Assembly (NCBI GenBank): GCA_041398965.1 | Contig: JAWKTT010000029.1 | Coordinates: forward strand, 1 to 59,734 | DNA: 59,734 nt | DNA from: JAWKTT01 sp041398965 | Lineage (GTDB): Bacteria > Planctomycetota > Planctomycetia > Planctomycetales > Planctomycetaceae | Direction of reading: 5' to 3' | In this document: in pieces, positions 34,997 through 44,428 of the stretch | Layout of the letters: each line of letters begins with the position of its first letter | Position numbering within the stretch: position 1 is the first letter of the stretch | The notes under the pieces: model-generated | Databases searched by the model: none | What the model was told of the DNA's origin: nothing | The model's input: only the letters and a program-made list of their open reading frames with translations | Made by a program: the position numbers and the translations under genes

Positions 34997-35446
34997 TCAA
35001 TTCAACTGACCTTTGATCATTCGCTGTGTTTCCTCCCAACCTTGTTCCAAGTGAGCGATGTATTCCTCCGGAGTCATGAGCCGGGCGAGAGTCTCAAAAC
35101 CGAACAGCCAACCTTCTCCGTAACCGTCGGTGTTGATGGCCGATGGGTCATCCAGGAGCGTCTGATTGAAATGCAGGACCTTACCATCAGCCGGGGCGAA
35201 GAGTTCCGAAACCGCCTTCGAGCTTTCGATTTCCCCGATCGCCTGCTTCTTTTGCACTGTCGTTTCGGGGTCGATGATCCAGTCCAGAAAGTAGACATCT
35301 TGCAGCAGCCTCACGGAATACGACGTGAAGCCGACACGAAACCCTCCCGCCGCCGGTTGCAGCCAGAGATGATTGTGCGAGTACAACCGATCCGTCGGGA
35401 TGACGGCGGAGTATTTCCCCATTGCAAACACAAGCGGTTCAGCCAT
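34997..35446 (-). CDS. GcvH-like lipoyl carrier protein
   Basis: A 149-residue protein of the lipoyl-carrier H-protein fold. The attachment site is present as GEIESSKAVSELFAPADG with Lys77, and the hinge region GYGEGWLFGF matches the H protein. The usual strand segment before it is changed (WIIDPETTVQKKQ), and no P-protein or T-protein gene of glycine cleavage is nearby. Orphan H-like carriers are known outside glycine cleavage, for example the lipoate-binding proteins of sulfur oxidation. Setting next to a ferredoxin and a persulfide-forming fusion fits such a role, but that is inference. The frame also has an ATG at 35458, 4 codons earlier. Confidence 0.85.
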   Translation of the reverse strand: MAEPLVFAMGKYSAVIPTDRLYSHNHLWLQPAAGGFRVGFTSYSVRLLQDVYFLDWIIDPETTVQKKQAIGEIESSKAVSELFAPADGKVLHFNQTLLDDPSAINTDGYGEGWLFGFETLARLMTPEEYIAHLEQGWEETQRMIKGQLN

Positions 35447-35546
35447 AAACACCGACATCCCATAAGAAAACCGATTAACACTTCAACGCCCCGCCATCAA
35501 ATCGACGAGAGCGACTCGACGGCGTCCGTGATGCCGGGACGATCAC

Positions 35547-37310
35547 TTACCTTGCAATCTTCAACTCCCGCATCGCAAACTCGATCGCCTGTGTCAGACG
35601 GTCGACATCTTCCAGCGTACTGTACAGACCGAAACTCGCTCGCACAGTCGCCGGGACATTAAGGCGGGCATGTAACGGCATCGTACAGTGATGTCCATGT
35701 CGCACAAACACCCCTCGGAAATTGAGCTGCTGTGCGAGGTCGTATGCCGAAGCTCCTTCGATTGTAAAGCTGACGATGGCCCCTTTCTCAGAGGGAGCCG
35801 GGCCGTAGATCGTCAGTCCGGGGATCGCTTCCAACGATGCATGCGCGTGTCTCAACAAAGCCTGTTCATGCTTATGAACCGGGCACAATGTGAATTCATT
35901 CAGGTAGTCAATCGCCTCCCCGAGGGCGATGGCCTGAGCGATTGCCGGGGTCCCTGCTTCAAACTTCGCCGGCGGTTCGGCCCATGTGGAACCGGTCGAC
36001 GTCACCTCTGCAATCATGTGACCACCACACAGAAACGGGTCCATTTCGGCCAGAAGATCGTACCGCCCATACAGCACCCCCACGCCACTCGGACCGTATG
36101 CTTTGTGTCCCGAAAAGACCAGAAAGTCAACCTCTTCCTGGACCACATGAATCGGCATGTGAGGCACACTTTGTGCCCCGTCGATCAACACCTTCGCCCC
36201 GTAATCATGTGCGCGACGAGTCAGTTCGCGAATCGGTGGGACGGTCCCCAGAACGTTTGACATCCCAGTGATCGCGAGCAAACGAGTGCGTGGATTGAAT
36301 ACGTCCTCGGCACGGCTCAGATCAATCTGGCCGTCATCAGTCAGTGGCAAGAGTCGTACGACGGCACCGGTCTGCTCAGCCACTCGTTGCCAGGGGACAA
36401 AATTCGCATGATGCTCGAGTTCGTTCAGCACGATCTCGTCTCCGGGCGATAGAAACTTCCGTCCCCACGCCTGGGCCACCAGATTGATCCCCATCGTCGA
36501 CCCAGAGGTAAACACAATCTCCCGTTCCGACGTCGCCCCCAGGAACCGGGCAACTTTCTCCCGCGAACTTTCGAGTTCAGCACTCACCCGGTCGCCGTAA
36601 GTGTACACCCCACGATAGGCGTTCGCGTAATACTGCTCGTAGACCTCGCGTTCCTTGTCGATCACCCGCTGCGGCTTCTGAGCCGACGACGCTGTGTCGA
36701 GATAGGTCACCGGGAATCCGCATTCCAACGCCTGATTGAGGGCCGGAAACTCGAGTCGCACCAACTCCGCGTCAAAAGTCCGTCGACGAGTCGTCCCATC
36801 TTCCGAGAGGGGCAACCGTGTCTCCGGTTCTGCGGAAAGAGTGCGAATGCTCGGCTTGACCACCGCACTCCCAGCTTCCGCTGAAAGATCACGAGCGAAC
36901 TGTTGCACACGGCTGACCATTGCGTACAGCCCGTTCTTTCTCTGCGGAACCAGTTGAGACTCCAACCCCAATTCGGCGAACCGTGCATTAAAGTCGATAT
37001 CGAGCACTTCCTGCGGCGTTCGACCTTGCGTCAGTGACAACAGGACGACAACCAATCCATCGACAATCCTTGCATCGCTCTTCGCCCGGATGTCGAGGAC
37101 CTTCCGTCCCCCCTCTTCCATCAGAGTTGGGATCACCCACACGCGAGATTGACATCCCAAGACACGAAACGTCTCCGACTGCTCGTCGGCAGTCAACTGG
37201 GGGAGTTCCTCCCCTAATTCAATGAGATACCGACACTGATCCTGCCAGTTGCCGAGAAACTCAAATTCGTCACGGAGTTCGTCAAATCGAATGATCTTGG
37301 TGGCAGGCAT
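35547..37310 (-). CDS. SufE-SufS fusion, cysteine desulfurase with built-in sulfur acceptor
   Basis: A 587-residue fusion. Residues 1-140 are SufE, which takes sulfur from the desulfurase; its acceptor Cys53 is in LGCQSRVW. A linker of about 40 residues leads to SufS (about residues 180-587), which removes sulfur from cysteine. SufS has the PLP-binding Lys403 in SGHKAYGPSG and the catalytic Cys542 in RHGHHCTMPL, so both active sites look intact. The frame is open to 37355, but ATG 37310 aligns with SufE starts. The SufBCD genes are not adjacent; a GcvH-like carrier and a ferredoxin gene follow. The fusion should deliver persulfide sulfur for cluster or cofactor synthesis. Confidence 0.93.
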   Translation of the reverse strand: MPATKIIRFDELRDEFEFLGNWQDQCRYLIELGEELPQLTADEQSETFRVLGCQSRVWVIPTLMEEGGRKVLDIRAKSDARIVDGLVVVLLSLTQGRTPQEVLDIDFNARFAELGLESQLVPQRKNGLYAMVSRVQQFARDLSAEAGSAVVKPSIRTLSAEPETRLPLSEDGTTRRRTFDAELVRLEFPALNQALECGFPVTYLDTASSAQKPQRVIDKEREVYEQYYANAYRGVYTYGDRVSAELESSREKVARFLGATSEREIVFTSGSTMGINLVAQAWGRKFLSPGDEIVLNELEHHANFVPWQRVAEQTGAVVRLLPLTDDGQIDLSRAEDVFNPRTRLLAITGMSNVLGTVPPIRELTRRAHDYGAKVLIDGAQSVPHMPIHVVQEEVDFLVFSGHKAYGPSGVGVLYGRYDLLAEMDPFLCGGHMIAEVTSTGSTWAEPPAKFEAGTPAIAQAIALGEAIDYLNEFTLCPVHKHEQALLRHAHASLEAIPGLTIYGPAPSEKGAIVSFTIEGASAYDLAQQLNFRGVFVRHGHHCTMPLHARLNVPATVRASFGLYSTLEDVDRLTQAIEFAMRELKIAR

Positions 37311-38003
37311 GGTCGCCGCTTCCCTCAGGGAGAGTGCAAAAGTCGTCCGCAGCATCAGAAGGCCGATCCCGCCCCCTCCGCTCGACTCCCATCATAACCA
37401 CCCCCCGCCCCCCGTAAACCAGCAACCCTCCCCCTTCCCGTTTCTCGGGAGCAGTGGAATGCCCAAATTCCTTGGGACAGGTCGTCGTTTGGTTCCGTCT
37501 CCCGACGAGCCATCTCGACTCGATTTCCCCCGCCCCGTCGAGTTTTCCCGTGTCAGAGTCCAACCACTGCCCGCATGCAGGAAATTCGGCGTCAACGTGG
37601 AGGAAGGTCGAACAGCCCATTGAATAGCGACTGTGGATCAGCTTTCCCAACCTGACACGAGCAACGTGTACGCCTTTTTGCCTGGACATCAAACGGCACC
37701 ATGTCATGCTGAATGGCCTGACCCACGTCTTTCAACAGGCTGCAATGAAATACTCTCCGGGTTAGATTGGCGATGGGGCTTGCCTTCGATCGCAACAACG
37801 ATCTGTGCCTGACTTCGGTTCAGTCGCGACTTTTTGAAGTCTTCCTTGCAGTCATGGAATTGTCGGGGTCGTTTCAGCCTGTTGCCGAAAGACGGTATAC
37901 TCCCAAAAACGAGCAAGGTGCCATGGGGAGAGGTTCGTGCTTCTCCTGAAAACGGACGGCGACAACTGACATGCCTCTCGAAAACGACCACTTTGGAGAC
38001 TCG
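37311..38003. other. Divergent intergenic region
   Basis: No supported gene in about 690 bases between the SufE-SufS gene and the sulfatase gene. Several open frames of 60-140 codons overlap one another without family signatures. TATACT at 37895-37900 could be a -10 element for the sulfatase gene; its -35 partner is weak (GTTTCA at about 37871). Confidence 0.4.
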
Positions 38004-39638
38004 ATGATGATACGGCGGTTGACGGAACTGACGATTGTCGCTTGGTGCCTCCTGCTGCCGCTGGGGTTGTTCGCCCCGCAGCAGGTCGAAGGGGCGGAAG
38101 CATCTGGGAAACGACCAAACATTCTCTTCGCCTTTGCTGATGACTGGGGGCGGTATGCCAGTATCTATGGAGAGCAAAGGCCGGGAGGAATCAGCGATGT
38201 CGTCAAGACGCCGCACTTTGATCGCGTTGCTCGAGAAGGGGTGTTGTTTACGAATGCGTATGTTAATGCACCGTCGTGTACTCCGTGTCGCAGTTCGTTG
38301 TTGTCCGGTCAGTATTTCTGGCGAACGGGACAAGGGGCGATACTTCAGGGCGCGGTCTGGGACGACAAGATTCCGAGCTATCCTCTGTTGTTGCAGGATC
38401 AGGGGTATCATATCGGATACACCTACAAGGTGTGGGGACCGGGGACTCCAACAAATGCTCCTTATGGAGCCGGTAAAAATAGCTATGGCAAACGAGGCGG
38501 TCAGTTCAACTCGTTCTCGCAGTTTGTCAGTGCTCGGGACGACATCGAGGCCGCGAAGCAGGTTCTTTACGAACAGGTTCGAGGAAACTTTCAAGACTTC
38601 TTAGGGGCCCGCAAAGAGGGTGAACCGTTCTGTTACTGGTTCGGCCCGACGAATTGCCATCGAACTTGGACGCAGGGGTCTGGGAAGAAGTTATGGGGGA
38701 TCGACCCAGACAGTCTCCAAGGGAAATTGCCGAAGTTTCTGCCAGATATTCCGATTGTTCGCGAAGATGTGGCCGACTACCTTGGTGAGGTGCAGGCGTT
38801 TGATGCCGGGCTGGGAGTGTTGTTGTCCGAGTTAGAACGAATCGGCGAACTCGACAACACGCTGATTGTCGTCAGCGGAGATCACGGCATTCCAGGGATG
38901 CCTCGGGGAAAGTGCAATCTGTACGACCTTGGGACGCAGGTTGCTTTGGCAGTACGTTGGGGAGGGGCCGTGCCGTCCGGGCGAGTCGTCGAGGACTTCG
39001 TCTGTCTCCCTGACTTAGCCCCCACATTTCTCGAAGCGGCAGGAGTCTCGCGCCCCGATGTCATGACAGCTCAGAGCTTGCTCCCGGTGCTGCGGTCGGA
39101 AAAGTCTGGACAGGTCGACCCGACACGCGATCACGTGTTGATTGGTCGAGAGCGTCACGTCGCAGCGGCCCGGGAGGGGAGTCTCCCATACCCTCAGCGA
39201 GCCATCCGAAATTCGAGTTACCTCTACATCCGCAATTTTCATCCGGAACGTGCCCCGATGGGGGATGGGCCACACATCGGCAAGCCTGATGCAGAGATGC
39301 CTCCCTATGAAAAGCTGCGGGATCGAACCTTCGAGGCGTACTCCGATCTGGATGCCAGTCCGACAAAAGCATGGATCGCGACGCATCGGCAAGAACCAGA
39401 AATGCTTCCATTCTTCGAATTCGCCTTCGGATATCGTCCAGAGGAAGAAATGTATGACATTCGCGTTGATCCCGATCATCTGGTGAATCTGGCAAGAAAT
39501 CCCGACTACGCTTCACAGCGTCGGGATCTCGAGACGCAACTCTTCAATGAACTGTCGGCAACTGGAGACCCACGAATACTCGAGAAGAACCCTCGCTACG
39601 AGTCGCCGCCGTTTACAACGTCCGGACCACGCCGTTAA
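38004..39638 (+). CDS. Exported sulfatase
   Basis: A 544-residue formylglycine-dependent sulfatase (S1 family style). A signal peptide (about residues 1-28) ends near QQVEGAEA. The catalytic Cys is in APSCTPCRSSLLSGQ (Cys-Thr-Pro-Cys-Arg), and metal residues are visible in FAFADDWGRYA and VSGDHGIPGMPRG. The C-terminus carries the usual DPDHLVNLA. GGAG sits about 7 bases before the ATG at 38004; the open frame extends to 37971. It probably removes sulfate from a polysaccharide in the periplasm. No neighbouring gene indicates the substrate. Confidence 0.92.
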   Translation: MMIRRLTELTIVAWCLLLPLGLFAPQQVEGAEASGKRPNILFAFADDWGRYASIYGEQRPGGISDVVKTPHFDRVAREGVLFTNAYVNAPSCTPCRSSLLSGQYFWRTGQGAILQGAVWDDKIPSYPLLLQDQGYHIGYTYKVWGPGTPTNAPYGAGKNSYGKRGGQFNSFSQFVSARDDIEAAKQVLYEQVRGNFQDFLGARKEGEPFCYWFGPTNCHRTWTQGSGKKLWGIDPDSLQGKLPKFLPDIPIVREDVADYLGEVQAFDAGLGVLLSELERIGELDNTLIVVSGDHGIPGMPRGKCNLYDLGTQVALAVRWGGAVPSGRVVEDFVCLPDLAPTFLEAAGVSRPDVMTAQSLLPVLRSEKSGQVDPTRDHVLIGRERHVAAAREGSLPYPQRAIRNSSYLYIRNFHPERAPMGDGPHIGKPDAEMPPYEKLRDRTFEAYSDLDASPTKAWIATHRQEPEMLPFFEFAFGYRPEEEMYDIRVDPDHLVNLARNPDYASQRRDLETQLFNELSATGDPRILEKNPRYESPPFTTSGPRR

Positions 39639-39848
39639 AAACCGTGGTCTGGTGCGTTTCGGGGAGCATCCTTCCATGCGAATGACTCATTGAGCATGAC
39701 AATCTCCTCGCTTCCTCTCTGACTGCTTCTTGACGTGACTGCGTCGCATTCAGTACAAGCGGCTCAGGGTTCACATCTTCATGTTGCGTCTCGTTGATTC
39801 TGGGGCCAGCACTCAGGCGACCGCAGATTTCGTAAAAGGTTTTACTTC

Positions 39849-40493
39849 ATGGGACTGGTGACGTTTCAGTTACTGGATGGGCTCGAACGCGGAGAGGTTC
39901 GACGCGATCTGCCAACCCCCGTCACCATCGGCCGGGAGGAAGAAAACGACATCCGTCTCAACGATGAGCGAGTCAGTCGTTTTCACGTCAAAATCCAGGA
40001 GCACGCAGGTCAGGTCATCCTGACAGACTTAGACAGCACAAATGGGACTCGGATCAACGGACACCCGGTGCGACTCCACATTCTGCAATTGGGAGACCAG
40101 ATTCTCATCGGTCGCTGCCTGCTGGTCTATGGTAGTCCTGAAGCGATCTCGGAACATTTTCGATTGAGCGGCAACGAAGTGTCGACCATCTCGATCGATG
40201 ACGATCCACTGACGATCGACGGGGTTGTCGATTGTCCGGATCTCTTCCCGAATGGCCCGCCGGCGTTGCCTGCCGACTTGGGACCTTTGCAACGTGTGCA
40301 GTTGTCCGATGTCATAGCCTTCGCACACTCGAAGCTGTTGCGGTCGCTGTACTCGGTGCAGGGAACGCCAAACCTCGACCAGCCGCTGGCCGACGTCACG
40401 ATTTCGGCGAAAGCCTGGCATCGGATGCAACAGTTGCAAATGGACCTTGCTGTCTATCTGAAAATGGTTTCGGAACCTTCGATCGATGACTGA
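39849..40493 (+). CDS. FHA-domain protein
   Basis: A 214-residue cytoplasmic protein. The N-terminal FHA domain (residues about 5-105) has all binding motifs: TIGREEENDIRL, SRFHVKI and DLDSTNGTRINGHPV. The C-terminal half is helical and without a recognised family. It would bind phosphothreonine partners made by a Ser/Thr kinase. It is convergent with the Hpt gene, 27 bases away. Confidence 0.85.
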   Translation: MGLVTFQLLDGLERGEVRRDLPTPVTIGREEENDIRLNDERVSRFHVKIQEHAGQVILTDLDSTNGTRINGHPVRLHILQLGDQILIGRCLLVYGSPEAISEHFRLSGNEVSTISIDDDPLTIDGVVDCPDLFPNGPPALPADLGPLQRVQLSDVIAFAHSKLLRSLYSVQGTPNLDQPLADVTISAKAWHRMQQLQMDLAVYLKMVSEPSIDD

Positions 40494-40520
40494 GCAATCC
40501 GTTCTGAGGACGCGATGTTT

Positions 40521-40910
40521 TCAGGACGATTCGGATCGAGGGACTTGGGCCACTTGCAGGAAACGATGGTGCTCTTCGTCGAGTCGTTCCATCAGCCGGT
40601 CTAAGATCTGTTGGCCTGAGCGCACAAGGGCCTCTTCTAACTGTTCAAGCACGTGGGCTGTCGGCATTCCGCCGATCATGAGGTATCGTCCTTTCATGCG
40701 GTGCGCGAGATTGGCCGCTGCGGAATGTTCGCGATTCGCGATCGCTTGCTTTAACGACAGATAGTCTGGCGGGAAGTTTTCGGCGGCCAACGAGACCAGT
40801 TCGGACACAAGGAGGTGTTGGCCATTGAGTCGCTCAAGCAGGGCCTCGTAGTCGAAGGCCGGAGCGAGCGACTCGCGATTTTCGGAGGAGTTTTCTTGGT
40901 GGCCCGTCAT
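40521..40910 (-). CDS. Hpt phosphotransfer-domain protein
   Basis: A 129-residue four-helix Hpt protein. The phosphorylatable histidine is His70 in LAHRMKGRYLMIGG, which fits the family pattern (AHxLKG). It would relay phosphate between a hybrid histidine kinase and a response regulator. Neither partner is encoded nearby, so it belongs to a dispersed phosphorelay. The region 40911-41116 upstream shows no gene. Confidence 0.85.
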   Translation of the reverse strand: MTGHQENSSENRESLAPAFDYEALLERLNGQHLLVSELVSLAAENFPPDYLSLKQAIANREHSAAANLAHRMKGRYLMIGGMPTAHVLEQLEEALVRSGQQILDRLMERLDEEHHRFLQVAQVPRSESS

Positions 40911-41116
40911 GATCTTGCCCAGTGTGGAAGTCGGAAATCAAGGACTGGGCACCCCTGATCAGTCCTCAGCCTAAACTTAGAATCCTGTCAGCAGGAACGA
41001 TGCGAGTAATCTACCGGGAAAGCGTATTTGCACGGTCGAATCGTACCGATTACATCTGTTGTATTGCTCAAAACGGGTTGTCCCCGCATCGGCCCGCTCG
41101 CTTATTTCGAGGAACA

Positions 41117-41809
41117 TCAAACCTCGTCGAGTGCCTTAGCCACCTGCAGGGCCGAGAGATAGTCTTCGTAGGTGTTGATGTTCCGTAATGTCAACAGGTC
41201 TGGATCGACGAGACGTAGTTTCTCGATCGGCACGGCGCAAACCGAGGATTCCTTGATGAGACCTTGCAGGCTGTACGAGTTCGTGGCGAGTCGTTCGCGG
41301 ACGACTGAGGCAAGTTGAGTTCGGTAAATCGCCGCGAGAGGATGGAAGAAGTCCCCTTCTTGCGGCACGGCGATGTCGTAGGTGATTGGGATTCCTGGAG
41401 AAGTGTCGATGTCATCGCGTGTCGAGCCGAGCATTTGTAACCAAAGTTGCTGCACGAAGTCGGGGACAAGAAACGGGGCATCGCAAGAGGTAACGAATGC
41501 CGCCTCATGGCTCTCGGCGAGCGTTTCCAATCCGACGACAAGCCCTGCCATTGGTCCACAGTTGGCGACGTTGTCCCGATGCAGTGTCACGTTGGAAGGG
41601 AGCAGAGGAACATCCTGATCGGGAGCAGCGACCACGATCACTCGCGAGACAATCGCCCCCAGTTGTCGGACGACGCGTTGCAGCGAAAACTCCGATCCGA
41701 AGGGGAGTGAGAGTTTCGGTTGCCCCATTCGCCGACTCGCCCCGCCACACAGCACAATCCCCCCCAGCGAGGAAGAGATGACTACGGAGTGGGAGTGAGG
41801 GGAGGTCAT
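41117..41809 (-). CDS. mobA: MobA-like molybdenum cofactor guanylyltransferase
   Basis: A 230-residue nucleotidyltransferase that joins GMP to molybdopterin to form the MGD cofactor. The signature GGIVLCGGASRRMGQPKLSL covers residues about 16-35, and SCDAPFLVP supplies the metal-binding Asp. It lies alone; no other molybdopterin gene is seen in the window. A related role in CMP or other nucleotide transfer cannot be excluded. Confidence 0.85.
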   Translation of the reverse strand: MTSPHSHSVVISSSLGGIVLCGGASRRMGQPKLSLPFGSEFSLQRVVRQLGAIVSRVIVVAAPDQDVPLLPSNVTLHRDNVANCGPMAGLVVGLETLAESHEAAFVTSCDAPFLVPDFVQQLWLQMLGSTRDDIDTSPGIPITYDIAVPQEGDFFHPLAAIYRTQLASVVRERLATNSYSLQGLIKESSVCAVPIEKLRLVDPDLLTLRNINTYEDYLSALQVAKALDEV

Positions 41810-41879
41810 CGCGGTTGCGCCTTACCATGTGGTCTTCAGAGGAAAATATTCCTGCGAGCGACCGGTGCAGGCCGTGCTT

Positions 41880-43061
41880 CTAGTGCTGGTCGTGCCCACG
41901 GCGGAGTGAGCGCCAAAAGGCTTTGACGAGATTCCAGGGGTGAGGCATCAGGCCGCCGGTGGTCCACATGAAGGAGGAAAGAGAGCGGAGCGACGACTTC
42001 GGACTGACGCAGATGAAACGTTCTTGAAAGCGGGGCCGAAACTTCTGCTTGAAGTAGTCTTGTCCCTTGGCATTAAAGAGTGGGCCAAGACGGTGATACC
42101 ACAATTGCATCGATCGGCGTACCATCCAGTTTTCCCGGTCATTCGAGACCGTCTCGCATCCACGCCCAGGGACGATGCACAAGGAAATACGCTCGATCCC
42201 CTCGGACTGAAACAGGTCGACAATCGAACGCATCAAGAACGGAACAGCACCGCGAACACTGTCGGGTCGTCGTCGATAAGTCTCGATGGCCCATTCGCGA
42301 CCCCCGCGCATGGGGTTGCAGACGACGAAGCTCTCGATCCGCTTCTCGGCGGGGTTCTCGGCGACGAACAGACGACGATGAAACAAGGCATGGGGAGCAA
42401 ACTGCCCTTCGAGCATCCGCAGGGGTTTCGGATAGGCCCGCCCTTTCAAGTCGGCATGCAAGATTTCCCAGAGTTCGCTCTCGATTTGTGCCCGTCGTTC
42501 GGGGGCCTCTTGATCGGGAAAAACTTCACGAGCGATCAACCCGTGTCGCTGACAGAAGCTCGTCTGCCGCCGCATCCAACTGAAGTCGCTCCCTTTCCAG
42601 TCGATGGAGCCCAAGTCAAGAACAGGTTCTTCTCCCCACTTGTTGATCTCAAAACCACGCTCGGCAAACAACGGGACGTCCTCTTTACCGACTGAATAGA
42701 CGGCGACGGTGACACGTTGCTTTTCTGCGATCGACTTGAGCCAGGAGATGACTTCGGGCCGATCCTCAGGCGATGACAGGATGCCACCAGGAATATGCCA
42801 GAAGCGGGAATGTTTGAACACAGCGACCCCGGCAGAGAGGTCTGGAGTCATCAGGCAATGCCCCTCATCCTCAGTGGCGAAGTAAGAGTCAGCCGCCTCA
42901 CCATGTTGAAACGCAAGCTTCGTCAACGCTTCTCGCTGTTCGGCAGCGAGTTGGTCTCGATGTAACAACGCCGCACCCGGGTCCAGTTGCCACGGTGGCA
43001 CCCGGTACGGTTTCGCTGTAGCTGCGGGCTCTTGCGCGAGCGACGCACTCTGACGTTCCAT
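41880..43061 (-). CDS. DUF2156 / MprF C-terminal-like aminoacyltransferase
   Basis: A 393-residue cytoplasmic-looking protein of the DUF2156 family, related to the C-terminal catalytic domain of phosphatidylglycerol lysyltransferase (MprF). It has two GNAT-like halves and the typical segments HCLMTPDLSAGVAVF, ESFVVCNPMRGGREWAIETY and RRRPDSVRGAVPFLM. No flippase-type membrane part is present. It could transfer an amino acid to a lipid or other acceptor. The frame is open to 43118; ATG 43061 removes a Cys/Arg-rich leader. It follows the GNAT gene on the same strand and may be co-transcribed with it. Confidence 0.78.
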   Translation of the reverse strand: MERQSASLAQEPAATAKPYRVPPWQLDPGAALLHRDQLAAEQREALTKLAFQHGEAADSYFATEDEGHCLMTPDLSAGVAVFKHSRFWHIPGGILSSPEDRPEVISWLKSIAEKQRVTVAVYSVGKEDVPLFAERGFEINKWGEEPVLDLGSIDWKGSDFSWMRRQTSFCQRHGLIAREVFPDQEAPERRAQIESELWEILHADLKGRAYPKPLRMLEGQFAPHALFHRRLFVAENPAEKRIESFVVCNPMRGGREWAIETYRRRPDSVRGAVPFLMRSIVDLFQSEGIERISLCIVPGRGCETVSNDRENWMVRRSMQLWYHRLGPLFNAKGQDYFKQKFRPRFQERFICVSPKSSLRSLSSFMWTTGGLMPHPWNLVKAFWRSLRRGHDQH

Positions 43062-43147
43062 ACGTTTATCAGTATCTCTGACGAACTTCGTGCATGCACG
43101 AAACCCTGACCTCCGCAACTTGGCTCCGCAGTCTGGTTATTAAGAGT

Positions 43148-44209
43148 TCATCTCCAAAGGATATGTCTGTTTCCCGAACTGGGTATCGGGAGTCGTGGCG
43201 TTGCCCAGTTGGCAACGAGATGGGAGTCCGCAGCGCGCGGAACGAACCCCAGCGACAGTAACGACGCCACTCCATAATCGCCGATTCGGAGTTTCAATGC
43301 CAGTACCGCGCCGAGATTTTTCAAGTCGTAGAGCATCGCATCGACGAGACATCGTTGCTCGCCAAAGCTCATCCCAGTTGTCTGCACAATATCGATCACC
43401 CCGACTGGCTCCGTCGTCAGCCCTTGAAAGGGGATCGCGTGATACGCCACAAACCCGACCACGCGTCCTTCCCGGACGGCCACCAAACTTCGCCCGGTCG
43501 AACCTGGTTGCAGGTGCCTCCCCAGTGTGTCCGCTTCCCATCGGAGCGAAAGTGACATCGGCTCCGTCTGTTGATGGATCAGCGTCAGACACTCCGGAAG
43601 ATCGTCCGGCACATAGGGACGCACGGTGACCGTCGACTGTCGTTGCTTGGGGCCGGGATACCAGGTGCTAAACAGGCGAATCATCACTCGGTCCAGCATG
43701 TTGACATTCCACGCTGCGGCACGCGGTGCATCCAAGACTCGCACCAGAAAACCAACGCGGCCAAGAAACTGAGATGGTGAAAGAGGGTCGTCTTTCCAGA
43801 AGCGGCTTCCTTTCGAGTGCTTCGAGCCAAAGTAGCGGTAGCCAAGTTGGAATGCCGACCCCTCAGCCGCGTGACGGGCGATGATCTCGGCCTTCAACTG
43901 GGATGCGATACCCAGTCGTCGCGATTCGGGGGCAATGCTCAGCCAACTGCCGAGTGTCCCAGTCAGTATGCCCGACGGGATTTGAAACTTATATGGAACT
44001 CCGAGCACGCAGCCGACGAGTTTGCCGTCATCGTATGCGGCCAGCAGATGATCTCGCGAAACCCCGGCGTTGATGCCAAGTTGCCAGTTAAAGTACTCGG
44101 TCGGCCAGAGAGGGAACGCCATCTTCCCCGCATAGTCGTGGCTCCAGGTTGACACGATGAACTGTTGCAGTTCCTCGATCTCACCGTCAAACGATCGAAT
44201 CTGAATCAT
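43148..44209 (-). CDS. Two-domain GNAT-family acetyltransferase
   Basis: A 353-residue protein. The N-terminal GNAT domain has GTLGSWLSIAPESRRLGIASQL, with the coenzyme-A-binding Arg/Gly pattern. The C-terminal part shows a second, weaker GNAT-like fold (TGRSLVAVREGRVVGFVAYH). The frame is open to 44365, but GGAG lies before the ATG at 44209 and the family N-terminus starts there. It could transfer acetyl or an aminoacyl group to a surface polymer, given the DUF2156 neighbour 87 bases downstream and the sulfotransferase gene divergent from it. Substrate is unknown. Confidence 0.8.
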   Translation of the reverse strand: MIQIRSFDGEIEELQQFIVSTWSHDYAGKMAFPLWPTEYFNWQLGINAGVSRDHLLAAYDDGKLVGCVLGVPYKFQIPSGILTGTLGSWLSIAPESRRLGIASQLKAEIIARHAAEGSAFQLGYRYFGSKHSKGSRFWKDDPLSPSQFLGRVGFLVRVLDAPRAAAWNVNMLDRVMIRLFSTWYPGPKQRQSTVTVRPYVPDDLPECLTLIHQQTEPMSLSLRWEADTLGRHLQPGSTGRSLVAVREGRVVGFVAYHAIPFQGLTTEPVGVIDIVQTTGMSFGEQRCLVDAMLYDLKNLGAVLALKLRIGDYGVASLLSLGFVPRAADSHLVANWATPRLPIPSSGNRHILWR

Positions 44210-44428
44210 AGTCTCCGCGCTCCGAATACCTGACGCAGCCCTAAGTATCGCGTACAATGACCGATTCGCATCAGAAACGCTATCATCTTCGATCGTCGTT
44301 GTCTGGGAGTCGTCGATTTCCTGGCAAGCCACTCCTTGCCCCCCCACGCCGTTTTGAGTCAGCACGACTTCCCTGCACTGCGTCGATTTGTCTGTGCTGA
44401 TACCCCCAAATTACATGATCCATTTGCC

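Noticed and set aside
34727..35662. Long plus-strand open frame of 311 codons
   Set aside because: It overlaps the GcvH-like gene, which has an intact lipoylation motif, and the ends of the ferredoxin and SufE-SufS genes. Its own sequence has no recognisable domain.
37704..38594. Long minus-strand open frame over the sulfatase gene
   Set aside because: It lies opposite a clear sulfatase with complete catalytic motifs and shows no family signature of its own.
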